From assembly GCA_016793095.1 (NCBI GenBank), contig JAEUJQ010000032.1:186001-250000 (forward strand): DNA of 64,000 nucleotides. The letters are read 5' to 3'. This document shows positions 27,402-36,165 of this stretch, one piece after another (the first letter of the stretch is position 1; every line of letters begins with the position of its first letter). The notes under the pieces were generated by a model that did no database searches, was not told the DNA's origin, and worked only from the letters and a program-made list of their open reading frames with translations. This DNA comes from Myxococcaceae bacterium. GTDB taxonomy: Bacteria > Myxococcota > Myxococcia > Myxococcales > Myxococcaceae. The position numbers and the translations under genes are program-made.

Positions 27402-28406
27402 ATGTCGGTGCGGGTCAGCGTGGTGTTGCCAGCGCGGAACGCCGCCTCGACCATCGACGTCGCCATCGAGAGCGTGCTGCGCCAGACGTTCACCAGCTTC
27501 GAGCTGCTCGCCATCGACGACGGCAGCGCCGACGAGACCCGCAGCCACCTCGAGCGGTGGGCGGCGCGGGACGAGCGGGTCAAGGTGCTGTCGACGGGCG
27601 GCCTCGGGCTGGTGGGCGCGCTCAACCTGGGCCTCTCGGCGGCGCGCGGCGAGCTGCTCGCCCGCATGGACGCCGACGACGAGAGCCTGCCGGGCCGGCT
27701 CGAGAAGAGCGTGGCCCGCCTCGACGCCGAGCCGTCACTCGCTGGCGTCGGCACCGGCGTGGAGATCGTTCGACACGACCAGCCTCCGTCACCCGCGCTC
27801 GTCGACTACGGCCGTTGGCTCAGCTCCCTCACAACGCCGGCACGCCTGTTCGCCGATCGCCTCGTCGAGTCGCCGCTGTGCCACCCCTCGGTGGTGCTGC
27901 GTCGCGCGGTGCTCGAACGCCTGGGCGGCTGGCGCGACGGCGACTTCCCCGAAGACTGGGAGCTGTGGCTGCGCCTGCTCGAGGCCGGCGAGGCGCTGGT
28001 GTGTCTGCCCGAGGTGTTGCACCGGTGGACGGATCACGACCGCCGGCTCACGCGCACCGACGCCCGCTACCAGCGCGAGAAGCACACGCGGCTGAGGGCC
28101 CAGACGCTCCACGCGCGGTTCGAGGGCCGCCCCCTCACCATCTGGGGCGCGGGGGAGCGGGGCGTCGCGCTGTGCCGGGCGCTGCAGGCCCTGGGCAGTC
28201 GGGTGCAGCGCTTCGTCGAGGTGAACCCGCGCAAGGTGGGGCAGCGCATTCACGGCGCCCGGGTGGTGTTCCCCGACGACCTCGGCGCCCCCAGCGAGGA
28301 GCACGTCATCGCCTCCGTCGGCGCCCGCGGCGCCCGGGCCGAGATCCGCGCCTGGCTCGACTCGCGGGGGTGGGTCGAGGGGCAGCACTTCACCTGCGCG
28401 GCGTGA
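27402..28406 (+). CDS. GT2-family glycosyltransferase with C-terminal Rossmann-like domain
   Basis: 334 residues from ATG at 27402. The GT-A core is typical of family 2: VSVVLPARNAASTIDVAIES, AIDDGSADET and the metal-binding ARMDADDESLPGR near residue 88. FPEDWELWLRLLEAG is the usual acceptor-side ED motif. After about residue 240 comes LTIWGAGERGVALCRALQA, a glycine-rich nucleotide-binding-like fold that is not part of a plain GT2 enzyme. The likely role is transfer of a sugar to a polysaccharide or glycan. It stands alone and is divergent from the TPR gene by 58 bp. Confidence 0.88.
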   Translation: MSVRVSVVLPARNAASTIDVAIESVLRQTFTSFELLAIDDGSADETRSHLERWAARDERVKVLSTGGLGLVGALNLGLSAARGELLARMDADDESLPGRLEKSVARLDAEPSLAGVGTGVEIVRHDQPPSPALVDYGRWLSSLTTPARLFADRLVESPLCHPSVVLRRAVLERLGGWRDGDFPEDWELWLRLLEAGEALVCLPEVLHRWTDHDRRLTRTDARYQREKHTRLRAQTLHARFEGRPLTIWGAGERGVALCRALQALGSRVQRFVEVNPRKVGQRIHGARVVFPDDLGAPSEEHVIASVGARGARAEIRAWLDSRGWVEGQHFTCAA

Positions 28407-28458
28407 TGCGTCATGGAAAGTCGTTGCCGCGCGACAACCTCGTCCTAAGTCCTGCGCC

Positions 28459-29505
28459 ATGCTCTCTCGCGTCCTCCTCGCGGTCGCCGTCTTCTTCGGG
28501 GCCACGGCCTCAGCCCAGACCTTGCAGTACCAGGGCCCTCCGCTCCACCGCGTCGTCCACCGGAACACCTTCGCGCTGCGCGTGAACCCGCTGGGGCTGC
28601 TCTACGAGGGCCGCTTCACGTACCGCCTGCGCCTCTACGAGAGCGACTCGATGGCCCTGCGTGACAACTTCATCGGCATCGGCCTGACGCCCATCGCGAG
28701 CCCCGCCTTCATCCGCGCCGGCGCGTACGTCGAGGTGCAGCCGCTGACGGTGCTGGGCTTCTGGGCCTCGTACACGTTCGTGCAGTACTTCGGCACCTTC
28801 AACCTGTTCCAGTCGTTCCAGTCGGCGCGCAGCAACTTCTCGGACGCGGAGATCACGCGACTGGGCGCGGGCACCGCGGCGGCTCCCGGCGCGAGGACCC
28901 AGTACCTGGGCAACGGCACCGAGCTCACCATCGGCGCAGACTTCCAGGTGAAGGTGCTCGACTTCGTGCTGCGCAGCCGGGCGCGCCTCGTCCGCCCCGA
29001 CATGAACCTGCGCAGCGGCGACACGGTCTTCTACGACCAGTTCTACGACGTGCTGGCGCCCAACCGCGGCTGGTACTTCATCAACGACGTCGACCTGCTC
29101 TACCAGACCCCCAACAAGCGCTTCGTCGGCGGGGCCCGCTACACCCAGTCGTTCGTGTTCTACGACCAGCGCCACTTCGCGAGCGGCGAGGTGCAGGAGA
29201 ACCTGAACAACATGCACCGCATCGGGCCGTTCGCCGGGTACACGTTCAAGATCGAAGACGGCGCGGCGTTCAACAACCCCACTGTGTTCGTCCTCATCCA
29301 GTGGTGGCTGCAGAACCGCAACCGCACCGGCACCGCCAACAACCCCGACGGCGTCACCCAGGCTCTGCCGCTCATCGGTGTGGGCTTCCAGATGACCGGC
29401 GACTTCCTGCCGGTGCCGAAGCCCGCCCCGCGCGTCGAGACGCCTTCGCCTGCCCTCGACGAGGCCGTCAGCCAGGTGGAGCGCGACGGCGAGCGGCCGT
29501 ACTGA
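28459..29505 (+). CDS. Probable outer-membrane beta-barrel protein
   Basis: 348 residues. The signal peptide is MLSRVLLAVAVFFGATASAQ, cleaved after about residue 19. The mature part is rich in aromatic residues in amphipathic strands (GRFTYRLRLYES, GFWASYTFVQYFGTF, YFINDVDLLYQ, FVGGARYTQSFVFYDQ), which indicates a barrel. A proline-rich C-terminal tail of about 40 residues follows the last strand. No specific family is recognised. It follows the glycosyltransferase by 52 bp on the same strand. A hairpin at 29506-29536 follows the stop. Confidence 0.75.
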   Translation: MLSRVLLAVAVFFGATASAQTLQYQGPPLHRVVHRNTFALRVNPLGLLYEGRFTYRLRLYESDSMALRDNFIGIGLTPIASPAFIRAGAYVEVQPLTVLGFWASYTFVQYFGTFNLFQSFQSARSNFSDAEITRLGAGTAAAPGARTQYLGNGTELTIGADFQVKVLDFVLRSRARLVRPDMNLRSGDTVFYDQFYDVLAPNRGWYFINDVDLLYQTPNKRFVGGARYTQSFVFYDQRHFASGEVQENLNNMHRIGPFAGYTFKIEDGAAFNNPTVFVLIQWWLQNRNRTGTANNPDGVTQALPLIGVGFQMTGDFLPVPKPAPRVETPSPALDEAVSQVERDGERPY

Positions 29506-29536
29506 CGCCCGGCGGGTGAACGAGTCACACCGGGCG
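29506..29536 (+). terminator. Possible hairpin terminator
   Basis: CGCCCGG at 29506-29512 is the exact reverse complement of CCGGGCG at 29530-29536, with a 17-base loop, directly after the stop of the outer-membrane protein gene. It is followed by CTCTTC rather than a true T run, so termination efficiency is uncertain. Confidence 0.35.
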
Positions 29537-29838
29537 CTCTTCAGGGTCGTGACCTCCAACGCGAACCTGGAATCGACGCGCTGACCCGGCGGAGGGTGAC
29601 GCCCTCCTGCATGGCCGGGCGCACCTGCGGCCTCGAGCGCCCACGACGCGCTGACGCCGTCAACGTCGGGAGACCGGTTGTCCCCTCGCAGCGTGGCGCT
29701 CATGGAGTGCGTTCTCGCCTGGGCGTGTGGGCGGTGAGGCACACCTCGAGCTGAAGGGATCGTCGAGCCGTGCTGTTCGCAGTTCGCGCCGTCGATGGCA
29801 CGGAGCGCTCGCGGACGCGCTGCAGCCAACCCGAGACG
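29537..29838. other. 302-bp convergent intergenic stretch, nothing recognised
   Basis: It lies between two genes whose stops face each other. No frame with a credible start, no repeat shared with the palindrome family and no RNA gene were seen. Confidence 0.5.
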
Positions 29839-30672
29839 TCAGGAGCCCGGGAAGTCGGCGGGCATGGGCGCCTCCCACGCCTTCCCGTCGACCTCGAGGC
29901 GTCGCGCGTGGAGCAGACACCTGGCCCCCGGAGCGCCGCCGTAGAGCGTGTCGCCGACGATGGGGAAGCCGAGCGACGCGAGGTGCGCGCGCAGCTGGTG
30001 GGTGCGTCCGGTCTCGGGCACCAGCCGCACCTGACACGTCGGCCCGTCCGTCAAGCGCTCGAAGCGCGTCACCGCCGTCAGCCCGTTGCCGGAGTCGAGG
30101 GCGCGCCACCGACCCGAGCGAGACGGATCTTTCTGCAGCGGCGTGTCGATGACGCCCTGCGCGGGGAAGCCCGGGCCGACGACGGCGACGTACTCCTTCT
30201 TCGCGCGCCCCTCACGGAAGGCCGCGGCCAGCGCGCTCGTGGCCGCCTTCGACTTGCCGAACACGGTGACGCCGGAGGTCTCGCGGTCGAGCCGGTGCAC
30301 GAGCCCTGCGGGACGCCCCAGGTGTCTGGAGGCGAGGTCGAGCAGGCTCTCTTCACCGTCGGGGGTGGGCTGCGCCGGGAGCCCGGGCGGCTTGTTCACC
30401 ACCAGCACCTCACGGTCCTCGAAGAGCACCTCCAGCGTGAAGGACGAGGGAGCCCTCGTCGCTGCCGTGGACGAGCCCGCGGCCTCGAGCACCACGCTGA
30501 CCCGGCTGCCGGCACGCAGCCTCGCCCGGGGGTCCTTCACGCGCCGGCCGTCGACGTAGACAGCGCCCGCCAGCACGCGGCGGTCCACCTCGGCGGGGGT
30601 CTCCTTCAGCTCGGCGACGAGCGTCTGCGACAGCGTCGCGCCGGCCTCGACCTCGAAGGTGCGACGCTTCAC
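29839..30672 (-). CDS. RluA-family rRNA/tRNA pseudouridine synthase
   Basis: 277 residues. The catalytic motif is GLVHRLDRETSGVTVFGKSK near residue 126, with the essential Asp in HRLDRETSG. NKPPGLPAQP (near 94) and VRLVPETGRTHQLRAHLASLGFPIVGDTLYGG (the family's C-terminal signature) are also present. The first 65 residues (LAGAVYVDGRRVKDPRARLRAGSRV) form an S4-like RNA-binding domain. It converts specific uridines to pseudouridine; RluC or RluD targets cannot be separated by eye. The start is GTG at 30670-30672. Confidence 0.93.
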   Translation of the reverse strand: MKRRTFEVEAGATLSQTLVAELKETPAEVDRRVLAGAVYVDGRRVKDPRARLRAGSRVSVVLEAAGSSTAATRAPSSFTLEVLFEDREVLVVNKPPGLPAQPTPDGEESLLDLASRHLGRPAGLVHRLDRETSGVTVFGKSKAATSALAAAFREGRAKKEYVAVVGPGFPAQGVIDTPLQKDPSRSGRWRALDSGNGLTAVTRFERLTDGPTCQVRLVPETGRTHQLRAHLASLGFPIVGDTLYGGAPGARCLLHARRLEVDGKAWEAPMPADFPGS

Positions 30673-30804
30673 GGAGTCCCCGGTTCGACTTCGCGGTGTT
30701 CAGCCTGCGCGCACGGCGCGCGACGACGAGGTACGACATTCGCCCCGTCGTCTCCACCGTCCTGACGCGCGTGTGGCCCGATGTCGGGTTGACGCCGCGC
30801 GCCC

Positions 30805-32328
30805 ATGGGGAACACTGAGGGGGCCGTGGAGCTCAGCGTCAACGCCATTCTCGCGACCATCGACGACTTCATGAAGGAGTCCGGGAGCCGCACGCACCGC
30901 GCGCTCGCCGGGCTCGATCCCGCTCCGCTCGCCACGGAGCTCGTGGCGCCGCTCGAGGACGTCACCCGCGCCGAGACCATCGCCTTCGTGCGCGAGCTGT
31001 CTACGAGCGCGCGCATCGACGCCACCCGGAGAGGCCGCGTCGAGCGCCTGCTGGCGACCCTGCTGGGGCTCGCGACCCGCGCCCGCCTCGCGCCTCACGA
31101 CGACGCCATCGCGTCTTTGCTCCGGCAGAAGACGTTCATGTCGGCGAGCCGTACGTGGACGCTCGACGAGGCGCTCTCCGACGGCTGGAGCCTGCCTTCC
31201 ACCGAAGCGCGCGCCCTGCTGGCGACCGAGCTGAGCTCGGTGTTGTGGAACGAGCAGGGGCCCTTCGCCCGCCGCTTCGACGCGCTCGCCGAGGCCGCGC
31301 CGACCCTGGGACACGCCTCGTCGCGTGCGCTCGTCGAGGCGATGCACCGGCGGTCCTTCGACGGCCTGGCGCCGCGCGCGCTCGAGCTGCTCAAGCAGAC
31401 GGACGACCCGGCGCGCGACCTCACCGCGTTCGCGCTCAAGCGCGTGGACCCTCAGCTCAAGCCGTCGCTCGCGAGGTCGGTGGACGTCACGCGCGCGCTC
31501 ACCGCCCCCTGGTTCTTCGAGGTGCTGCGCAAGGAAGAGCTCAGCCACGCGGTGACCCGCACGCTGAGTGACCTCGGGTTCGACCCGAACGCGCTCGGCC
31601 GCGTGCTCGTCGACGCCGACTCTCCAGGCCGTGTCCCCGGCGCGCACCTCATCTGCCTCGAGGTACCCGACCAGCTGCGTCTGGTGCTGACCGCTGCGCC
31701 AGGGCTCGAGGCGTACGCTGGCTGGCTCGGCGCCTGGGGCGAAGCGGCGTTCCTCGCGGCCGCCTCACGCACGTTGCCTTTCATCGACCGCGTCATCGGT
31801 GACGGCGCCGTGGCGATGGCGGTCCGCAGGCTCTTCGAGTCGCTCGTGCTCGACGAAGGCTGGCTCAAGCGCGTCGTGCGCGCGACGAGCGCGCAGGCCC
31901 GAGAGGTGGCCCGGCTGTTCGCGTGGCGGCAGGTGATGGCGCTGCGGCGCGAGGCGGCGCTGCTGGCGGTGACGGGTGAAGCGCTCGAGCGGGGCGCGGT
32001 GCGGAGCCTGGCGGACAGCTACGTGAGCGCCATGGAGCGCGCGCTGCAGGTGCAGCCCGAGCGGGGCCGCTTCCTCGTCGACGTCACCCCCACCGCGCCG
32101 ATGCTTCCTTCCCTCGAGGCGTGGGCGCTGGAGGCGAGCCTGGTGCACACGCTGCGCGAGCGCTTCAACGAGGACTGGTGGAGGAACCCCGCGGCCGGCC
32201 GCTTCCTGACGGGCCTCGCTGCGCGGGGAGCTGCGGAAGGGGCGGCTGACGTGGCGGCTTCACTGGGCCGCCCCACGCTGGAGCCTGCCGACGCGGCACG
32301 GCGGCGGATCGTGGTGATGGGCGCCTGA
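30805..32328 (+). CDS. Hypothetical helical protein, about 500 residues
   Basis: 507 residues from ATG at 30805; a GTG at 30826 with a nearby GAGG could be the real start and would remove seven residues. The protein is almost all helix, rich in Ala, Leu and Arg, without signal peptide or membrane segments. The end contains LRERFNEDWWRNPAAGRFLTGLAA, a distinctive acidic/tryptophan stretch that might mark a conserved family. No function is recognised. It is convergent with the small sigma-like gene at 32353. Confidence 0.7.
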   Translation: MGNTEGAVELSVNAILATIDDFMKESGSRTHRALAGLDPAPLATELVAPLEDVTRAETIAFVRELSTSARIDATRRGRVERLLATLLGLATRARLAPHDDAIASLLRQKTFMSASRTWTLDEALSDGWSLPSTEARALLATELSSVLWNEQGPFARRFDALAEAAPTLGHASSRALVEAMHRRSFDGLAPRALELLKQTDDPARDLTAFALKRVDPQLKPSLARSVDVTRALTAPWFFEVLRKEELSHAVTRTLSDLGFDPNALGRVLVDADSPGRVPGAHLICLEVPDQLRLVLTAAPGLEAYAGWLGAWGEAAFLAAASRTLPFIDRVIGDGAVAMAVRRLFESLVLDEGWLKRVVRATSAQAREVARLFAWRQVMALRREAALLAVTGEALERGAVRSLADSYVSAMERALQVQPERGRFLVDVTPTAPMLPSLEAWALEASLVHTLRERFNEDWWRNPAAGRFLTGLAARGAAEGAADVAASLGRPTLEPADAARRRIVVMGA

Positions 32329-32352
32329 GTCGCCCACCACCTGACCTCCGCT

Positions 32353-32676
32353 TCACTTCTTCTTCGACTTGAGCGCGCTGATGACCTTCGACTTCGTCGC
32401 GCTGCGGGCCTTCGCGACCGGCGCCGGCTTGTTCCCCGCCGCCATCGCCTTCTGCCGCTTCAGCGCCGACAACAGCCGCATCTCGAGGAGCAGCAGCTCG
32501 TCAGCGAGCTCTTCGTTGTCGCCAGCGGCCCGCGGCAGGGGCTCGTCCAGCTCCACCGCGGCGCCATAGCGCATGCGCAGCGCCTTCTCCTCTGCTGGCG
32601 TGGTGGTGGTCTTCGTCAGCGCCCTCGCCACCGTCTCCGTCGTCACCACCGCCGTGCTACCGCCCTTCCGCTCCAT
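32353..32676 (-). CDS. Small basic protein with sigma-region-4.1-like segment
   Basis: 107 residues from ATG at 32674-32676, with AAAGGG eight bases upstream. ARALTKTTTTPAEEKALRMRYG, read in parts, closely resembles the 'LTPREEKVLRMRFGI' segment that opens sigma-70 region 4. It is not followed by the region 4.2 helix-turn-helix. Instead there is an acidic helix (NEELADELLLLEMRLLSAL) and a lysine/alanine tail ending SKVISALKSKKK. It could be a regulator that mimics or contacts sigma region 4, or a DNA-binding protein. The gene is preceded by an unusually A/T-rich promoter region for this window. Confidence 0.7.
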   Translation of the reverse strand: MERKGGSTAVVTTETVARALTKTTTTPAEEKALRMRYGAAVELDEPLPRAAGDNEELADELLLLEMRLLSALKRQKAMAAGNKPAPVAKARSATKSKVISALKSKKK

Positions 32677-32743
32677 GGTTGATGCCCTTTCGGTACCTGA
32701 ACAGCCGGCCATGTACGATGCGGCAAATCCGCAACCTGTGGGC

Positions 32744-32771
32744 AGTGTAGCGATCGACTCCTCACCCGCAA
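32744..32771 (-). promoter_or_regulatory. Candidate sigma-70-type promoter for the small sigma-like gene
   Basis: On the minus strand TTGCGG (32771-32766) and TACACT (32749-32744) are separated by 16 bases, giving a weak -35/-10 pair about 60 bases upstream of the start codon. An A/T run (CCAAAAATT) lies just upstream. The rest of the 317-bp gap 32677-32993 holds no gene. Confidence 0.35.
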
Positions 32772-32993
32772 ATTTTTGGCCTCATCTGCCACAACGCTGA
32801 TGTCGCCTGTTGCAGCACACGCCAGTGAGCGGGATTTCCTGAGCTTTTTCATGTCGGCCAGGGTGCGACTTCACCCCACTCCGAACGCGCTGGAGGAGGA
32901 CGGGCGTCAGGGCCCTTCACTCAGCGGCCGCGGCGGATTTCTTGACGGGCCTGACCCACCACTGAACAAGCCCCCGGCGAGGGGCCCATCGAC

Positions 32994-33995
32994 TCACTCG
33001 TCCTCGGGCTCCGCGGGCGCAGCGGGCGCGAGGGTTCCGCCGTCGCCACGCTCGATTCCGAAGCGCTTCAGCGCTGCGGCGATGCCTTCGGGCTTGTCCT
33101 CGTCCGGGAGGAAGTCGGTCGGCGCCTTGAGCTCGGGCGCGCGTCCGATGTTGGTGAGCGAGGACTCGAGCGCCAGCCGCAGCTCGGCCGTGCCCGCGTC
33201 GCTGGCGACCCCGATGCGGCCGGTGAGGTTCGTCTTCACCACCACCGACTTCTCGGCGTCGACGAAGACTTCGCCCGAGAGCGTCTTCGGCTCGCGCAGC
33301 TCGAAGAAGGCGCGCCGGCGAAGCGTGGTGTCGTCGGCCCCGCCGCGGGGCGCAGCGAGCGCGGGCAGCGGCTTCACCTCCTGGAGGAGGGGCGGCCCGA
33401 GCGTCACGTCGTACCGCCAGCACAGTCGTCCCTCGACCGTCTGGGTCCCCTTCGCCGCGAGCGCGAGGCGACCACGGAAGAGCTGGTCGAAGTCGCGGAC
33501 CGCGCCGTAGGCTTCTTCGCGCATGCGCTCGGCGATGCCGCGGTCACGCCGCCGCTCGCGGTAGGGGCCAGCGCCGTCCTTGCCGTAGGTGGTGCGGGCG
33601 TAGACCCGTCCGCCGAGGCGGAGCACCTCGAGCCCCTGGTCATTCGTGTTGGACTGCCGCGCGAGGAAGTCGCCTGAGACGCCGCCTGGCCCGGCGAGCA
33701 GCTCGCGCGTCTCTTTGAGGCGCAGCGTCTTCTGTCCGACGGTCCACTCCCAGGTGACGGTGGCCGCGTAGGTGTGCGCGCCGATGCGCTCGGTGGCTTC
33801 CGCCGCGCCCATGCCCAGCACCCGCCGCGCGACGGCAGGGTTCGAGGCGACGTCTTCCGGGGGCAGCTTCTCCTGCGCAGCGGCGACGGCCTGGGGTGGA
33901 TCCTCGCTCGAGAAGATGCGCTTCTTGGCGGCCTTGTCCACCGGGTCGGGACAGGCGCTGAGCGCGAGCAGGCTGGCGAAGACGAAGCGCTTCAT
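32994..33995 (-). CDS. Putative lipoprotein, unknown function
   Basis: 333 residues. The signal peptide has a lipobox (FASLLALSACPD) with acylated Cys near residue 15. The mature protein is mixed alpha/beta (HTYAATVTWEWTVGQKTLRLKETREL; VEGRLCWRYDVTLGPPLL) and resembles many myxobacterial outer-membrane lipoproteins with one large beta domain. An acidic tail (LAPAAPAEPEDE) ends it. It is divergent from the VWA lipoprotein gene with 126 bp between the starts. No family is recognised. Confidence 0.75.
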   Translation of the reverse strand: MKRFVFASLLALSACPDPVDKAAKKRIFSSEDPPQAVAAAQEKLPPEDVASNPAVARRVLGMGAAEATERIGAHTYAATVTWEWTVGQKTLRLKETRELLAGPGGVSGDFLARQSNTNDQGLEVLRLGGRVYARTTYGKDGAGPYRERRRDRGIAERMREEAYGAVRDFDQLFRGRLALAAKGTQTVEGRLCWRYDVTLGPPLLQEVKPLPALAAPRGGADDTTLRRRAFFELREPKTLSGEVFVDAEKSVVVKTNLTGRIGVASDAGTAELRLALESSLTNIGRAPELKAPTDFLPDEDKPEGIAAALKRFGIERGDGGTLAPAAPAEPEDE

Positions 33996-34121
33996 CGAAG
34001 GCGGGGCACCCTATTCGCTCCGCCCCCCTGAAGTCACCCGGAGTCGATGGCCGAGCGACGGCTCGCGCCTTCCCCGAGAACGTGCTTCATCAGCCGCAAT
34101 TCCGCTGCTCCTGAGGCGCTG

Positions 34122-35462
34122 ATGAAGGCCACGCTGCTCACCTCCCTGTTCACGCTGCTGCTCTCGTGCGGACGCACCACCCTGCCCTGTGAGGCCTCTA
34201 CCTGTAGCGGCTGCTGTGATGGGTACGGGAACTGTCAGCCGGGCGATGTCGATCTCGAGTGCGGCGCGGGCGCGAGGGCGTGCGTCATCTGCGCGAAGGG
34301 CGCCTCGTGCCGGCAGGGCCTGTGTCTGGGTGGAACGGCCGCGGGCGCGGGCGGAGGTGCGACTGCCGGCGGCGCGACGGGTGGTGGCTCTGCAGGCGGG
34401 GCTCCGTCTGGCGGCGGTGGCGCGGGCCCGATGTCCATCGGAGCGAAGACGTACGTGCCTGACGCGCTGCTGGTGGTGGACCGCTCGGGGTCGATGGCCC
34501 AGCCCGTCAACCCGAACGACCCGGCGTGCCGCAACTGCATGGTGAACTGCCCGCCTGGCTGTCTCACGCGCGGTCTCTCGATGCGGAACGCGCTCGAGCG
34601 GCTGTTGTCCACGACTCCCACGCCCGCGCGCTTCGGCCTGGTGCTGTACCCGACGAACGCCACCTGCGGACCGCCGACGGTCGCCAGCCCGCCCGTGCCG
34701 ATGAGCGACGAGCACAGCGTGCTGGCGATGATGGCGTCGGCGACCATCACCCAGTTGAGGTCGGCGTCGTTCGCCGGAGGCACGCCGACGGGCCCCGCCC
34801 TCCGCTTCGCCGCCACCCTCCCGGAGCTGAGCATCGACGCGCGGCGCGAGCACTTCATGGTGCTGGCCACCGACGGCCTGCCCAACTGCAACCCGATGAA
34901 CCCGGCCACCTGCGCGAACCCGCAGGCCTGCCGGTGCACCATTCAGTCGTGCGTGGGGCAGAACTGCACCATCGGCTGCCTCGATCGACAGAACACCCTC
35001 GACGCGCTCACCGAGGCCTCCGCTCGCGACGTACGGACGCTGGTCATTGCCTTCTCGTCCGACGTCACCGGCAACACCGCGGCGGTGGCGCTGTTCGACG
35101 AGCTCGCCAGCGCGGGCGGTGCGCCGCTGTCGTGCAGCAGCCGGTCTGGGGACGAGTGCGGCGCCAACAACCCCTGCCTGGGTGATGGCACCTGCACGCG
35201 GAAGTTCTCGTCGGTGGTCGAGGCCGGCGCAGCGCGGGTGGCCGAGGTGCTGCGCCGGAGCGCGCTCTGTCGCTGGGTGCTGGATCAACCCGTAGCCCGC
35301 AGCCCGAAGCTGCGGGTGCAGGTGAACGGGCTGTCGGTCGCGCCGGGCCCGATGGGCTTCGAGGCCGACGCGGACGACGTGGTGCGCTTCAGCGGGGCGA
35401 GCTGCGCCCAGCTCGTGCAGGCCGGCGTGGCCGTGCCGGTGGCGTTCTCGCTCGAGCCGTGA
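34122..35462 (+). CDS. VWA-domain, cysteine-rich lipoprotein (CglB-like)
   Basis: 446 residues from ATG at 34122. The lipobox is LFTLLLSCG (acylated Cys about residue 16). A cysteine cluster follows (CEASTCSGCCDGYGNCQ) and then a glycine-rich linker near 75-105. The von Willebrand A domain spans about 113-390: DALLVVDRSGSMAQ gives the metal site DxSxS, GGTPTGPAL supplies the threonine and LATDGLPN the aspartate. Many extra cysteines (CMVNCPPGC, CTIQSCVGQNC) suggest disulfides. This plan (lipoprotein, cysteine-rich, VWA) is that of CglB, the focal-adhesion adhesin of myxobacterial gliding. Whether this is the CglB orthologue or a paralogue cannot be told from here. Confidence 0.8.
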   Translation: MKATLLTSLFTLLLSCGRTTLPCEASTCSGCCDGYGNCQPGDVDLECGAGARACVICAKGASCRQGLCLGGTAAGAGGGATAGGATGGGSAGGAPSGGGGAGPMSIGAKTYVPDALLVVDRSGSMAQPVNPNDPACRNCMVNCPPGCLTRGLSMRNALERLLSTTPTPARFGLVLYPTNATCGPPTVASPPVPMSDEHSVLAMMASATITQLRSASFAGGTPTGPALRFAATLPELSIDARREHFMVLATDGLPNCNPMNPATCANPQACRCTIQSCVGQNCTIGCLDRQNTLDALTEASARDVRTLVIAFSSDVTGNTAAVALFDELASAGGAPLSCSSRSGDECGANNPCLGDGTCTRKFSSVVEAGAARVAEVLRRSALCRWVLDQPVARSPKLRVQVNGLSVAPGPMGFEADADDVVRFSGASCAQLVQAGVAVPVAFSLEP

Positions 35463-35493
35463 CGACGCACGCGGCTCCCGCTACAAGCCGCCC

Positions 35494-36153
35494 ATGCAGA
35501 GCCTCCGAGACAAGCTGCTCAAGGCCGGCCTCGTCACCGAAGACGCGGCGAAGAAGGCCGAGACCGAGAAGCACGCGCCACCGCCGAAGCGCCGCGAGCC
35601 GCGTGACGGACCTCAGCGGCCCCGGCCCGAACCGGCGCTGCCGAAGTTCGCCCCGCTCCCGGGTAGCAAAGAAGCTCACCGGCAGCTGGCGAAGAAGCAG
35701 CTCGAGGCCGACCGCGAGCTGCGGGAGCGCGTGCTCGCCGCGCAGGTCGAGCGGCAGGCAGGCGCCACGCCCTTCTACTTCGTCACGCGCAAGAACAAGC
35801 TGCGCCGCCTCGAGCTGACCGAGGAGCAGGCGAAGGCCCTCGAGGGAGGCGCGCTCGCGGTCGTCGAGCGCCCCGACCCGGATCAGATCGAGCACGCGCT
35901 GGTGCCCGCGGCGGTCGCGCGCGAGCTGCTGACGCAGTTCCCGAAGGCCGTGCGCTTCCTCAACACGCCCGGCGCCGCGGTGGGCTTCCTGTCAGAACAG
36001 GAGATCGTCACCCGCTCGCACGAGGCGCAGCCTGGCGAGACCCACGAGTCGCACGACGAGCCAGCCTCGGAGGGTGACGCCCCGACCGCCGCGCCCGCCG
36101 AGGCCCCGCCCGACGCGACGTGGATCACCGTGAAGCGCCAGCCGAAGCCGTGA
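35494..36153 (+). CDS. DUF2058-family protein
   Basis: 219 residues starting MQSLRDKLLKAGLVTEDAAKKAETEKH, the very typical opening of DUF2058 (YaiL-like) proteins. FAPLPGSKEAHRQLAKKQLEADRELRERV is the central charged helix, and FYFVTRKNKLRRLELTEEQ the globular core. The C-terminal acidic/proline extension (about residues 165-210) is longer than in Escherichia coli. The family has been annotated as nucleoprotein or polynucleotide-associated enzyme regulator, but its role is not established. It begins 31 bp after the CglB-like gene on the same strand. Confidence 0.85.
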   Translation: MQSLRDKLLKAGLVTEDAAKKAETEKHAPPPKRREPRDGPQRPRPEPALPKFAPLPGSKEAHRQLAKKQLEADRELRERVLAAQVERQAGATPFYFVTRKNKLRRLELTEEQAKALEGGALAVVERPDPDQIEHALVPAAVARELLTQFPKAVRFLNTPGAAVGFLSEQEIVTRSHEAQPGETHESHDEPASEGDAPTAAPAEAPPDATWITVKRQPKP

Positions 36154-36165
36154 CGCTTCCCGGGG

